A stretch of 64,000 nucleotides of DNA from JAHFUA01 sp963808725 (GTDB taxonomy: Bacteria; Acidobacteriota; Terriglobia; Terriglobales; Acidobacteriaceae): positions 372,001-436,000 of the forward strand of contig CAWEGO010000003.1 of NCBI GenBank assembly GCA_963808725.1, written 5' to 3'. How positions within the stretch are numbered: position 1 is the stretch's first letter; every line of letters begins with the position of its first letter. The notes beneath the pieces are model-generated. The model ran no database searches. It was not told the DNA's origin and worked only from the letters and a program-made list of their open reading frames with translations. Both the position numbers and the translations under genes were made by a program. This document shows positions 28,675 through 36,332 of this stretch, piece by piece.

Positions 28675-28959
28675 CTTGTGGCGCCTCCTTGGACGGAGTC
28701 GCTTGATTGTAGCCCGATGGTTTCCGTAGTGGCGCGGAAATCCGAACTCTCTCTGGCTCGCCGGTCATGATTACGGTCAAGTGCCTGCTCGCACTCAAGC
28801 TGTGTTCACGTCGTTGCCGCGCCCGTACGGCTCCCGGGGCAACCCTGTGACGCCTCTCAAAATCATCCGCCCCCCGTAAATTCAAATGCCTGCTGGGGCG
28901 GGTGGCCCGCCCGAACGCCGTCGGGTGAGCAGAGGTCTTGGTTCCCAGCAAGAATCTCG

Positions 28960-29124
28960 AGGGTGCCCCATCCTAACGTCGCGCCGTTCGACGTTAGGGT
29001 GGGGTTTTTGACGTTCGTCTTGTCTCGCGTGATTCAGGGATGAATCGCAACGGTCACGGAGCGGAAAAGTCAAAATCCCCACCCTTCCCAACGGCAGGGA
29101 AGGGTGGGGCACCCTCAAGAGCTT
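28960..29124. repeat. Composite palindromic element, about 165 bp
   Basis: Two hairpins enclosed by 15-base inverted arms (GAGGGTGCCCCATCC near 28963 and its near-complement ending near 29119), separated by an unstructured centre. The architecture resembles a small non-autonomous palindromic element; no transposase gene is associated. Confidence 0.55.
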
Positions 29125-29211
29125 CTCTACCCCGGGCGGTTTGTTCCGGGAACAGAACGCACCGGCACTTTCGTTACTTCCCGTCCGTTTAGCCCCTTGG
29201 TGACCCCTGCT

Positions 29212-29239
29212 TTGGGCGCAGATGATTTGGCTCTATAAT
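29212..29239 (+). promoter_or_regulatory. Promoter of the GAF-like gene
   Basis: TTGGGC, 16 bp, TATAAT. The predicted transcript begins near 29246, which excludes the upstream in-frame ATG at 29222 and points to the ATG at 29288 as the true start. Confidence 0.5.
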
Positions 29240-29287
29240 CGCTACAGAGTTCCCGGACAACACAGGAAGCGCCGCGTTTCACTTTTC

Positions 29288-30364
29288 ATGCAGGATTCCA
29301 AACAGATCGAATTTATAGCGGAGCGAGTGGTTTCCGAGGTGTTATCGCGCCATCTGCCGGAGATTCGCCAGGAGATGGTGCGGCGGGTGATGGCCGAGCT
29401 GCCGGCCGCGGGCAGTTCCGAGGGCGGCGCCGCGTCGTCGGTGCTGGAAGCTGCCCTGGCAGCGCTGCAGGACGTTACCTCGCAAGCCGACATTCTCAAT
29501 ATACTGCTGGATTTCGCGGCGCGCTTCAGCGGTCGCGTGGCCCTGTTCGTGGTCCGCGGCGAGTCCGCCGTGGTCTGGCAGGCGCGCGGCTTTCCCGACG
29601 ACAACGGCCTGCGCAACTTCAACCTCAACCTGGCTGACCCGGTGGTGGCGCGGGTGGTGCACGAGCGCGTCCCGGGTGCGGCCGGCCTCGATTTCGATCC
29701 CAACTTCCTGGCTCGGGTCGGACATGCCGCCGGAGGCAACGCCATCCTGTTGCCGCTGGTGCTGCGCGAAAAAGTTTCCGCCCTAGTGTATGCGGATTGC
29801 GGGCTGGAGGGCGGCAAGCTCGATGTGGCCGCGCTCAAGCTGCTGATGCGCTCCGCCGGCATGTGGCTGGAAGTGCTGGCGCTGCGCAAAGCCATGGTAG
29901 GAGGAGCTCCGGCGCCGGAGCCGGCGCCGCCGCATGCGCCCGAGCGGTCGCAAGTAACAGTGGGCTCGGTCACGCCGGAGCGAGCCGCCGCCATGGCCGC
30001 CTCCGCACCACCCCAGGCCGACCCGGCGCAGGCCGCGCCCGCCGCCTCCCGGACGGCCGTCGCGGTCGCCACTCCGGAATCGGATTGGACGCCCGAGGAG
30101 CGCGATCTCCACCTGCGCGCCCAGCGCTTTGCCCGCCTGCTGGTGGATGAGATCAAGCTCTACAACCAGGCCAAAGTGGCGGAAGGGCGCGCCGCCCGCG
30201 ATCTCTACGACCGGCTCAAGGAAGATATCGACAAGAGCCGCGCTTCCTACCACAAGCGGTACGGCAGTAGTCCTGCTGCCTCCGCTGACTACTTCACCAA
30301 GGAACTGGTCCGCATCCTCGCGGACAATGACGCCTCTCTGTTAGGAGTGAATTTCCAGGGTTGA
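29288..30364 (+). CDS. GAF-like domain protein
   Basis: A 358-residue soluble protein starting MQDSKQIEFIAERVVSEVLS. Residues about 50-200 look like a GAF-type sensory domain (TSQADILNILLDFAARFSGR, VALFVVRGESAVVWQARGFP, GNAILLPLVLREKVSALVYA). A Pro/Ala-rich linker (about 210-275) leads to a C-terminal helical segment (LHLRAQRFARLLVDEIKLYN to DYFTKELVRILADND). The same C-terminal helical pattern is common in acidobacterial proteins of unknown role. Its TGA overlaps the ATG of the lytic transglycosylase (TGATG), implying coupled expression. Confidence 0.72.
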   Translation: MQDSKQIEFIAERVVSEVLSRHLPEIRQEMVRRVMAELPAAGSSEGGAASSVLEAALAALQDVTSQADILNILLDFAARFSGRVALFVVRGESAVVWQARGFPDDNGLRNFNLNLADPVVARVVHERVPGAAGLDFDPNFLARVGHAAGGNAILLPLVLREKVSALVYADCGLEGGKLDVAALKLLMRSAGMWLEVLALRKAMVGGAPAPEPAPPHAPERSQVTVGSVTPERAAAMAASAPPQADPAQAAPAASRTAVAVATPESDWTPEERDLHLRAQRFARLLVDEIKLYNQAKVAEGRAARDLYDRLKEDIDKSRASYHKRYGSSPAASADYFTKELVRILADNDASLLGVNFQG

Positions 30365-32712
30365 TGCCAGCCGTGCGCAGTCGCGTTTTCATTCTCACCT
30401 TGGTGCTGGCCGGGCTGGCAACACTCGGGTTGGCGGCGCAGCAGTCGGGCGAAACCTCGTCGCAAAGCTCCAGCGCAAAAAAGAAATCCAGCACAGCCAA
30501 GAAATCTGCCAGCGCGAAAACCAAGAAGCCCAGCAGCACCGCAGCCAAGAAGCCCGTCAGCAGCAAAAAGAGAACCACGACCGCGAAGAAGAAACACGTC
30601 ATACCGATCCGGGTGACGCGGGTGAGGCGCGCCTTCGTGGCCTCGGCGGCGCTGAAGCCGATGGCGCGCCAACTGCTGCAGGACCGCACTCCGACTGCCT
30701 ATGCCGGGGTGGAGAAGTACGCGCGCGCGCACAACGACGAAGCCGGCTCGCTAGCGTGGCTGGTGGCCGGATACGCGCACGTGCTCGACCGGCAGTATCC
30801 CGCGGCCATTGAGCCGCTCAAGAACGCGCGCGCCCATGCCGGGGAGCTGGGCGACTACGTGGATTACTATCTCGCCTCCGCCTATGCCGGCACGGGAGAC
30901 TTCACCCATGCGGCCGCGGTTCTCGAAGAGTTCCAGACAAAGTATCCCGACTCGCTGCTGGAGCGTGACGCCATGGTGGCCTATGCCGGGGCGCTGGTCT
31001 CGAGCGGCCAGGAGCAGCGGGCCATCGCGTTGCTCGAGGCGCACCGCACTCCTACGCGCGCAGGCCTGGAACTGGTGCTGGGCCGCGCCTACTCCGCTGC
31101 CGGACAGCCGGTAAAGGCTACGCAGACGCTGCGGCGGATCTACTACACCATGCCGCTGTCCGCCGAAGCCGCCGAGGCCGAGCTGCTGCTAAAGCCGCTG
31201 GCAGGGGTTCCGGGCGTGCTTCCCGTCACCTTCCAGGAACAGAAAACGCGCGCCGAGCTGCTGGATCTGGCGCGCCGTCACACCGACGCGATCCTCGAAT
31301 ACCGCGCCCTGTTGAAGCAGGCGCCGCCGGAAGAATTGGCGGGCGTACAAGTGGGGCTGGCGGCGGCCCTCTATCACGGCGGGCGGACCTACGAGACGCA
31401 GCAGGCACTGGCCGGGCTGCCGCCGATGACTGGCGAACCCGATGCCCTGCGCCTGTACCTGCTGCTGGAGATGGAGCGTCCCGACGTCAATCGCGTCGAG
31501 CAAACGCTCTCCAGCCTGCGCGCCAGTTATCCCAGCAGCCCGTGGTTCGAGGAAGCGCTGTACGCGGCCGCCAACCTGTACCTGCTGCGGCCGGACTACG
31601 ACCACGCCGCCGCGCTCTATGCCGAGATGGCGCAACGCTTTCCCACCGGCAAGTACGCGGCGTACGCGCACTGGAAGGCGGCCTGGCTGAATTTCCGCCT
31701 GGGCCGGAACGACGAAGCCCGCTGGCGGTTCGAAAAGCAGGTGGAGTTGTATCCCACCTCCAACCAGGTGGTGCCTTCGCTCTACTGGCGCGGACGGATC
31801 GCGGAAGACGAGCACGATTACGCGCGCGCCCGCGCCTACTACCAGAAGATCGCGGACCGCTTCCGCTACTACTACTACGCCGACCTGGCGCGCACGCGGC
31901 TGCACGGCCTTCCGCCCAGCACCGATCCGGTGGCGGATCCTTTGCTCGATCACATTCCCGCGCTGCGGCCGCTGGCGAGCGTGGCCAACACCGAGCTGCC
32001 CGCCGACGACCTGCGTGCGCAAAAGAGTCTGCTGCTGGAAAACGGCGCGCTCTACGAGCTGGCCATGCGTGAGTTGCAGGCGGCCAACATTAATGGCGAC
32101 GCGCCCTGGGCGCTGGCCCAGATCGCGCATCTCTACCAGGAGCAGGAGCGCTACGACCGCGCCTTGCAGGCGCTGAAGCGCGCCGTTCCCGGATACTTCG
32201 GCCTGGACATCGAGCAGTTGCCGCGCCCGGTATGGGAAGCGCTGTTCCCGCGGCCGTGGTGGAACGATGTCAAGAGATACGCGGCCGAGAACCAGCTCGA
32301 TCCTTACCTGGTGGCGGCGCTGATCCGGCAGGAATCGGAGTTCAATCCCGCCGCGGTCTCGCGCGCCGATGCCATCGGCCTGATGCAACTGCTGCCGGTC
32401 ACCGGCAAGCGCATGGCGCACGAGCTGAACGTCAGACGATATTCGGTCGGCATGCTGGCCGAGCCCGGGGTCAACGTGCAACTGGGCACGCGTTATTTCC
32501 GGCAACTGGTGCAGAAGTTCGACGGCAAGCTGGAATTGGCGCTCGCGGCCTACAACGCTGGCGCCGATCGCGTGGAAGAGTGGCGCTCGTCGGGGAACTT
32601 CCGCGAGCCCGCCGAATTCGTCGAGTCCATCCCCTTCACCGAGACCCGCGAGTACGTGCAGGCGATCCTGCGCAATGCCGGCATCTACCACCGCCTCTAT
32701 GGCACGCCGTAG
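30364..32712 (+). CDS. Soluble lytic murein transglycosylase-like protein (Slt family)
   Basis: Cleaves the glycan strands of peptidoglycan in the periplasm. The 782-residue protein has a signal peptide (VFILTLVLAGLATLGLAAQQ), a Lys/Ser/Ala-rich low-complexity stretch (about 35-80), a long helical superhelix with TPR-like repeats (about 90-600), and a C-terminal SLT domain (about 625-780) with catalytic Glu in IRQESEFNPAAVSRADAIGL, GLMQLLPVTG and AAYNAGADRVEEW. The ATG at 30364 overlaps the previous stop codon. The basic low-complexity region after the signal peptide is unusual and may contact cell-wall or nucleic-acid polymers. Confidence 0.9.
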   Translation: MPAVRSRVFILTLVLAGLATLGLAAQQSGETSSQSSSAKKKSSTAKKSASAKTKKPSSTAAKKPVSSKKRTTTAKKKHVIPIRVTRVRRAFVASAALKPMARQLLQDRTPTAYAGVEKYARAHNDEAGSLAWLVAGYAHVLDRQYPAAIEPLKNARAHAGELGDYVDYYLASAYAGTGDFTHAAAVLEEFQTKYPDSLLERDAMVAYAGALVSSGQEQRAIALLEAHRTPTRAGLELVLGRAYSAAGQPVKATQTLRRIYYTMPLSAEAAEAELLLKPLAGVPGVLPVTFQEQKTRAELLDLARRHTDAILEYRALLKQAPPEELAGVQVGLAAALYHGGRTYETQQALAGLPPMTGEPDALRLYLLLEMERPDVNRVEQTLSSLRASYPSSPWFEEALYAAANLYLLRPDYDHAAALYAEMAQRFPTGKYAAYAHWKAAWLNFRLGRNDEARWRFEKQVELYPTSNQVVPSLYWRGRIAEDEHDYARARAYYQKIADRFRYYYYADLARTRLHGLPPSTDPVADPLLDHIPALRPLASVANTELPADDLRAQKSLLLENGALYELAMRELQAANINGDAPWALAQIAHLYQEQERYDRALQALKRAVPGYFGLDIEQLPRPVWEALFPRPWWNDVKRYAAENQLDPYLVAALIRQESEFNPAAVSRADAIGLMQLLPVTGKRMAHELNVRRYSVGMLAEPGVNVQLGTRYFRQLVQKFDGKLELALAAYNAGADRVEEWRSSGNFREPAEFVESIPFTETREYVQAILRNAGIYHRLYGTP

Positions 32713-32715
32713 AAT
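32710..32715 (+). promoter_or_regulatory. Possible -10 box of the HcrB-like gene
   Basis: TAGAAT overlaps the stop codon of the lytic transglycosylase; a ribosome-binding site GAGGTAAGG follows at about 32722 and the ATG at 32744. Confidence 0.35.
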
Positions 32716-32743
32716 GAATCTGAGGTAAGGCGGCCAAACCGCG

Positions 32744-33745
32744 ATGTCCCTGCCCGACTTCAAGCTGCTGCGCCCGCGAAGCCTCGCTGAGGCGGTCGAA
32801 CTTCTCGGCCAATACGCTGACGCGCAGATCGTCGCGGGCGGAACCGACCTGATACCGTCCATGAAGCAGCGCCTCTTCACGCCGGCGCACATGATCGACA
32901 TCCGCCGCATCGCCGAACTGCGCGGTGTTCGCAGCGTCCCCGGGCAGGGAACTGAGATCGGCGCACTCACCACGCTCACCGAGATCGAGCACTCGGACCT
33001 GATCCGGCGCGATTATCCCGTGCTGTACGAAGCCGCCAAGATCGTGGCCTCGCCCATCCTGCGCAACATGGGCACGCTGGGCGGCAACATCTGCCTGGAC
33101 ACGCGCTGCCTCTGGTACAACCAGTCGCTTACCTGGCGCACCTCCTGCGGTTTCTGCATCAAGAAGGATGGCGACCTCTGCCACGTTGCGCCCGGCGGCG
33201 CCAAATGCTGGGCGGTTTTCTCCGGTGACACGCCTCCGGCGCTGCTCTGCCTCGATGCAGAGTTGGAAATTGCCGGCCCCGCCGGCACGCGCCGTGTCGC
33301 ACTGCGCGACTTCTACACCAACGTCGGCGACGCTCGCATCACGCTCGCCCGGAACGAGATCGTCACGCGCATCTTCCTGCCCGAGCGCACCGCCGGATAC
33401 CGTGGCGTCTACCGCAAGCTGCGCCTGCGCGGCTCCATCGATTATCCGCTGGCCGGAGTGGCCGTCGTGATCAAGCGCTCGAATGGACACGTAGGGGATG
33501 CGCGCGTGGCGATCACGGCGGTGAATCCTGCGCCGTTGCTAGTTCGCGGTGTAGAGAAGGAGCTGGTCGGCAAGGCAGTCACCGCGGAAAACGCTGCGGC
33601 GATAGGAGAACTCGCAGCCCGTACCGCCAAGCCATTGACCACATCCGTGCTTACGCCTGAATATCGGCGCGAGATGATTCGGGTCTTCGCCAAGCGAGCC
33701 GTGCTCGAAGCAGCAAGAGAGTGGCAAGTGGGAAGTGGTAAGTGA
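32744..33745 (+). CDS. FAD subunit of a molybdenum hydroxylase, HcrB-like with [4Fe-4S] loop
   Basis: A 333-residue FAD-binding subunit of the xanthine oxidase family. VAGGTDLIPSMK and the FAD site GTLGGNICLDTRC are clear. Between the two FAD lobes lies an insertion with cysteines spaced C-X15-C-X7-C-X8-C (RC in LDTRC, FC in SCGFC, DLC, AKC). This is the spacing I recall for the extra [4Fe-4S] cluster of 4-hydroxybenzoyl-CoA reductase beta subunit (Thauera HcrB), which lets electrons run in the reverse, reductive direction. No large Mo subunit or 2Fe-2S subunit is adjacent. The last residues (EWQVGSGK) are encoded by an intergenic word repeat. Confidence 0.85.
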   Translation: MSLPDFKLLRPRSLAEAVELLGQYADAQIVAGGTDLIPSMKQRLFTPAHMIDIRRIAELRGVRSVPGQGTEIGALTTLTEIEHSDLIRRDYPVLYEAAKIVASPILRNMGTLGGNICLDTRCLWYNQSLTWRTSCGFCIKKDGDLCHVAPGGAKCWAVFSGDTPPALLCLDAELEIAGPAGTRRVALRDFYTNVGDARITLARNEIVTRIFLPERTAGYRGVYRKLRLRGSIDYPLAGVAVVIKRSNGHVGDARVAITAVNPAPLLVRGVEKELVGKAVTAENAAAIGELAARTAKPLTTSVLTPEYRREMIRVFAKRAVLEAAREWQVGSGK

Positions 33746-33886
33746 TAAGTTGACTTAGCTTGGAAACTGTCAGGCAAAGGCCTTGCCCCTCGACTCGCGC
33801 GAAGGCGCTCGCTCGGGGTGACAGTTGTGGTAGGGACTCGTGGAAAGCCCACTCTGACAACTGGCAACTGACAACTGGCCACTGAC
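33722..33886. repeat. Cluster of three short repeat types
   Basis: GGCAAGTGGGAAGTGGTAAG words (33722-33750) overlap the end of the HcrB-like gene. A palindromic element related to CCCTCGACTCGCGCGAAGGC occupies 33784-33823, and ACAACTGGCAACTGACAACT words lie at 33856-33883, up to the amidohydrolase start. Confidence 0.6.
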
Positions 33887-33887
33887 C

Positions 33888-34730
33888 TTGATCACTGACT
33901 GCCACATCCACATCCAGCCCATGGAAATGTTCAACCCGGGCGCGCTGGCCGCGATGAAGCGCAAGCGGCCAAACTTCGAGCAGATCTGCGAATTCTGCCG
34001 CTCGCCCAAAGCGTTTCTCAAGCACCTGGACGCCTGCGGCATCGATCGCGCCGTGCTCATCAATTATGTGGCGCCCGAGGTCATCGGCTTCACGCCCGAG
34101 GTCAACACTTTCATCGCCGGCTACGTCAAGGAAGACCCGCGCCGCCTGATCTCCTGTGGCAGCCTGCATCCGCGGCACAGCACCAACTTCATGGCTGACG
34201 TGGACCACCTGCTCCGTCTCGGCATACGCATGATCAAGGTCCACCCGCCGCACCAGTTGCTCTATCCCAACGACTACCTGCACGGCGTAAAGGAACTGGA
34301 GATCCTCTACCGCGCCGCCGAAGCCAACGGCGTGCCGGTGATGTTCCACACCGGGACGTCCATCTTTCCCGGCGCGCGCAACAAGTTCGGCGACCCCATC
34401 CACGTGGACGACGTGGCCGTGGACTTTCCGCGCCTGAAGATTCTGCTGGCGCACGGCGGCCGGCCGCTGTGGATGAACACTGCGTTCTTCCTGGTGCGCC
34501 GCCACCCCAACGTCTATCTCGATATCAGCGGCATTCCGCCCAGGACGCTGTTGAAATATTTCCCGCGGCTGGAGGAGATCGCGGACAAGACCGTCTTCGG
34601 TACCGACTGGCCCGGGCCCGGCGTCCCTGACATCAAGCAGAACCTGGATGATTTCCGCGCCCTGCCGCTCTCCGACGCGGCGAAAGAGCAGATCCTCACG
34701 AAGACGGCGCTCTCGCTTTGGCCGGCGTGA
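33888..34730 (+). CDS. Amidohydrolase family (ACMSD/PF04909-like) metal-dependent hydrolase
   Basis: A 280-residue TIM-barrel hydrolase. The HxH metal motif is in MITDCHIHIQPMEMF, further ligands are likely the His in VMFHTGTS and LLAHGGR, and the Asp in VFGTDWPGPGVPDIKQN near the C-terminus. This pattern fits the amidohydrolase 2 clan, which includes decarboxylases such as ACMSD and lactone hydrolases; the substrate cannot be inferred. The start must be the TTG at 33888, since the next ATG lies after the metal-binding HxH. Its neighbour on the same strand is the HcrB-like gene, so a shared aromatic catabolic role is possible but unproven. Confidence 0.82.
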   Translation: MITDCHIHIQPMEMFNPGALAAMKRKRPNFEQICEFCRSPKAFLKHLDACGIDRAVLINYVAPEVIGFTPEVNTFIAGYVKEDPRRLISCGSLHPRHSTNFMADVDHLLRLGIRMIKVHPPHQLLYPNDYLHGVKELEILYRAAEANGVPVMFHTGTSIFPGARNKFGDPIHVDDVAVDFPRLKILLAHGGRPLWMNTAFFLVRRHPNVYLDISGIPPRTLLKYFPRLEEIADKTVFGTDWPGPGVPDIKQNLDDFRALPLSDAAKEQILTKTALSLWPA

Positions 34731-34744
34731 TTGCGGCCGGCGAC

Positions 34745-34906
34745 GACCCACCTCGCCAGGATAGGGGTCCCTCGACTCGCGCTCCGCTCGCCAACTCGCG
34801 TCGCACTTCGCTCGGGATGACAGAGTAAGGAACGGGACGGCGCGTTCCCGTCCACTCAATCACCCGATGAGCCGATCACCCGATGACCCGATTCTCAATC
34901 GCCCAA
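34745..34906. repeat. Palindromic element and CCCGATGACCCGAT words
   Basis: At 34754-34827 is a copy of the GGGTCCCTCGACTCGCGC to CTTCGCTCGGGATGACAG element. At 34858-34898 lie ATCACCCGATGAGCCGATCA-type words, the same family that flanks the four-helix-bundle gene at 40 kb. Confidence 0.6.
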
Positions 34907-34931
34907 TAAAAATGGGGAGCTCGCGCTCCCC
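34905..34931 (-). terminator. Rho-independent terminator of the 34962-35597 gene
   Basis: On the minus strand GGGGAGC pairs with GCTCCCC around four bases, followed by ATTTTTATT. GTGAAACCTGAAACGTGAAA words lie between it and the gene's stop codon. Confidence 0.7.
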
Positions 34932-34961
34932 AACGTGAAACCTGAAACGTGAAACGTTTTT

Positions 34962-35597
34962 CTACTCTCCCGCCACTCCCGCGCCGCCCATCATCAGCGG
35001 GCGGTCGAGTTCCAGGAAGATTTCGGTTCCAGCGGGCAGTTGGGCGGAGTGTTTGGTCGCCAGCCAATGCGCGCCCACCAAGCCGAATCCGACGCCTGCG
35101 CCGACGAACAAGCCTGTCGCTCCGGCGGCCAGCGTGCCAATCACGGCGCCCGCGCCGGTGCCCGCCACCATCTCGGCGTTGTCACGCCCGCTGCGAGCGG
35201 AGCCGTGGATCCTGCCTTCATCGTCCACGGTAGTATGCGACGACCTGGCGGTGTCGACCACGGTGGCGGTGATCAGGTACTCGTTGCCGTTGGGCAGGAC
35301 AATGCGGTCGGGCAGCAGCGCGATGGTGGGCTTGCCGGCGATGCGCCGCGGCTCACTCAGCTTGGTCACCCGCCCGGTCACCGCCGCGCCCACCGGTACC
35401 AGGGTGGCGCCGTTGACCACCACCGCTTCGGTCACACGCCCGGTAAACACGTCGCCCACCTTGCTCTTGTGGGTGGAAAGCGGTGTCTCCAGTTTCATGC
35501 GCAGGCCGGTTCCCGCCGGCAACGACACGTCCTGTTGCGCCATGGCTGCCGCTGCCAGCAGCAGCATCGCCAACGTCACACCCATTACTCTCTTCAT
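34962..35597 (-). CDS. Exported protein of unknown function
   Basis: A 211-residue protein with a signal peptide (GVTLAMLLLAAAAMAQQ). The mature part starts with a repeatable acidobacterial pattern, PAGTGLRMKLETPLSTHKSK and VGDVFTGRVTEAVVVNG, reminiscent of beta-barrel/TrbI-like stretches in exported proteins. A Gly/Ala-rich hydrophobic segment (AGAVIGTLAAGATGLFVGAG, about 160-185) may be membrane-associated. AAGGAGG lies eight bases before the ATG at 35597, favouring it over an ATG six bases earlier. Possibly in an operon with the upstream redoxin gene (63 bp away). Confidence 0.7.
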   Translation of the reverse strand: MKRVMGVTLAMLLLAAAAMAQQDVSLPAGTGLRMKLETPLSTHKSKVGDVFTGRVTEAVVVNGATLVPVGAAVTGRVTKLSEPRRIAGKPTIALLPDRIVLPNGNEYLITATVVDTARSSHTTVDDEGRIHGSARSGRDNAEMVAGTGAGAVIGTLAAGATGLFVGAGVGFGLVGAHWLATKHSAQLPAGTEIFLELDRPLMMGGAGVAGE

Positions 35598-35660
35598 TAC
35601 CATTCCTCCTTGGCTGACCTTGTGTTCAAAATCGATCACGGACTCGATGGCGCAAGAAAC

Positions 35661-36227
35661 TCAATCTTTCGCTGACTGCAACTGCTGCAACACCAAGCTG
35701 ATGTCCGCCCGGTCGTTCTGGTCGGAGCTGACGTACACGAACCGCAGCATGCCCCTGCGGTCCACGATGAAGCTGGCCGGCCGCGCGATGTTGATGGCAT
35801 CGCGCGCCAGCCAGTGATAGATGCCATAGGCCTTGGTGACCGCGCGGTCCTCGTCCAGCAGAAAGGGAAAGCTGACCGGATGCTCGGCCAGATACTTCTC
35901 CGGTTTGAACCAGCCGCCGCGTTTTTCGGCCGCGATGTACAACAGGCTGCCCATTCGCTCGATTTCGTCCTGGTGTGGCTCCAACTGGGCCATGCGCTTG
36001 ACGCAGTTCGGTCACCAGGTCCCCCGCAGGAACTCCAGAATCACCGGACCGCGCACCAGCACCTGGAGGAGGGAATAAACCTCGCTGCGATTCGCCGCCG
36101 CGAGCGTAAATTCCGGCGCACGATCGCCGATCCTCAAAGTTTGCGAGGAACCCGCCACCACTTCGACTTTAAGCCAGCCCGGGATGTCCGCAATATGCGA
36201 AACCAAAATGGGAACCAGCGTAGGCAC
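35661..36227 (-). CDS. Redoxin/peroxiredoxin-like protein with in-frame TGA at the active site (candidate selenoprotein)
   Basis: Thioredoxin-fold redoxin of 188 residues if TGA is read as selenocysteine. The frame is continuous from GTG 36227 to the stop at 35661 except for one TGA at codon 72 (36012-36014). Upstream is IGDRAPEFTLA and PVILEFLRGTW; directly after the TGA is PNCVKRMAQLEPHQDEI, then LLYIAAEKRGGWFKPEKYLA and ASFIVDRRGMLRFVYVSSDQ. Homologues of this type have WCPNC here, so the TGA replaces the first catalytic Cys, giving UxxC. A hairpin with a GU-containing loop lies 25 nt after the TGA. If TGA were a true stop, both halves would be useless fragments. A base-call error (TGC to TGA) is the main alternative. 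It is divergent from eno. Confidence 0.75.
35976..35992 (-). promoter_or_regulatory. Candidate bacterial SECIS hairpin
   Basis: Minus-strand TGGCCCAGTTGGAGCCA folds as UGGC-CC, loop AGUU, GG, bulged A, GCCA. The apical loop begins 25 nt after the TGA codon, within the window described for bacterial SECIS elements, and carries a G in its first two positions followed by U. Confidence 0.5.
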
Positions 36228-36306
36228 GTGAATAGTCGGTTTCTCGAAAGCGCACGACCAGACCGTGCTGACGGCCGCCCGCGCCCGCCGGGCTTCGCCC
36301 CTGCAC

Positions 36307-36312
36307 TATAAT
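36307..36312 (+). promoter_or_regulatory. -10 box of eno, possibly bidirectional
   Basis: TATAAT 20 bp before the eno ATG, with a ribosome-binding site AGGTGAG in between. Read on the other strand the same bases give TATAGT, so the divergent redoxin gene could share the site. Confidence 0.5.
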
Positions 36313-36332
36313 CGCGACCAGGTGAGAGCCTT

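Larger units (their letters stand above)
28675..29287. other. Intergenic region dominated by a composite inverted repeat
   Basis: No gene is seen. At 28960-29124 outer arms GAGGGTGCCCCATCC and GGGTGGGGCACCCTC are inverted copies. Each side also carries an inner hairpin: CCTAACGTCG with CGACGTTAGG on the left and CCCTTCCC with GGGAAGGG on the right. The rest (28675-28950) has no evident structure. The promoter of the next gene lies at 29212-29239. Confidence 0.6.

Noticed and set aside
35661..36227. Redoxin as two separate genes or a frameshifted pseudogene
   Set aside because: Both halves are in the same frame and join exactly at the active-site Cys position, so no indel is involved; the second half alone lacks a plausible start and the first half lacks a fold.
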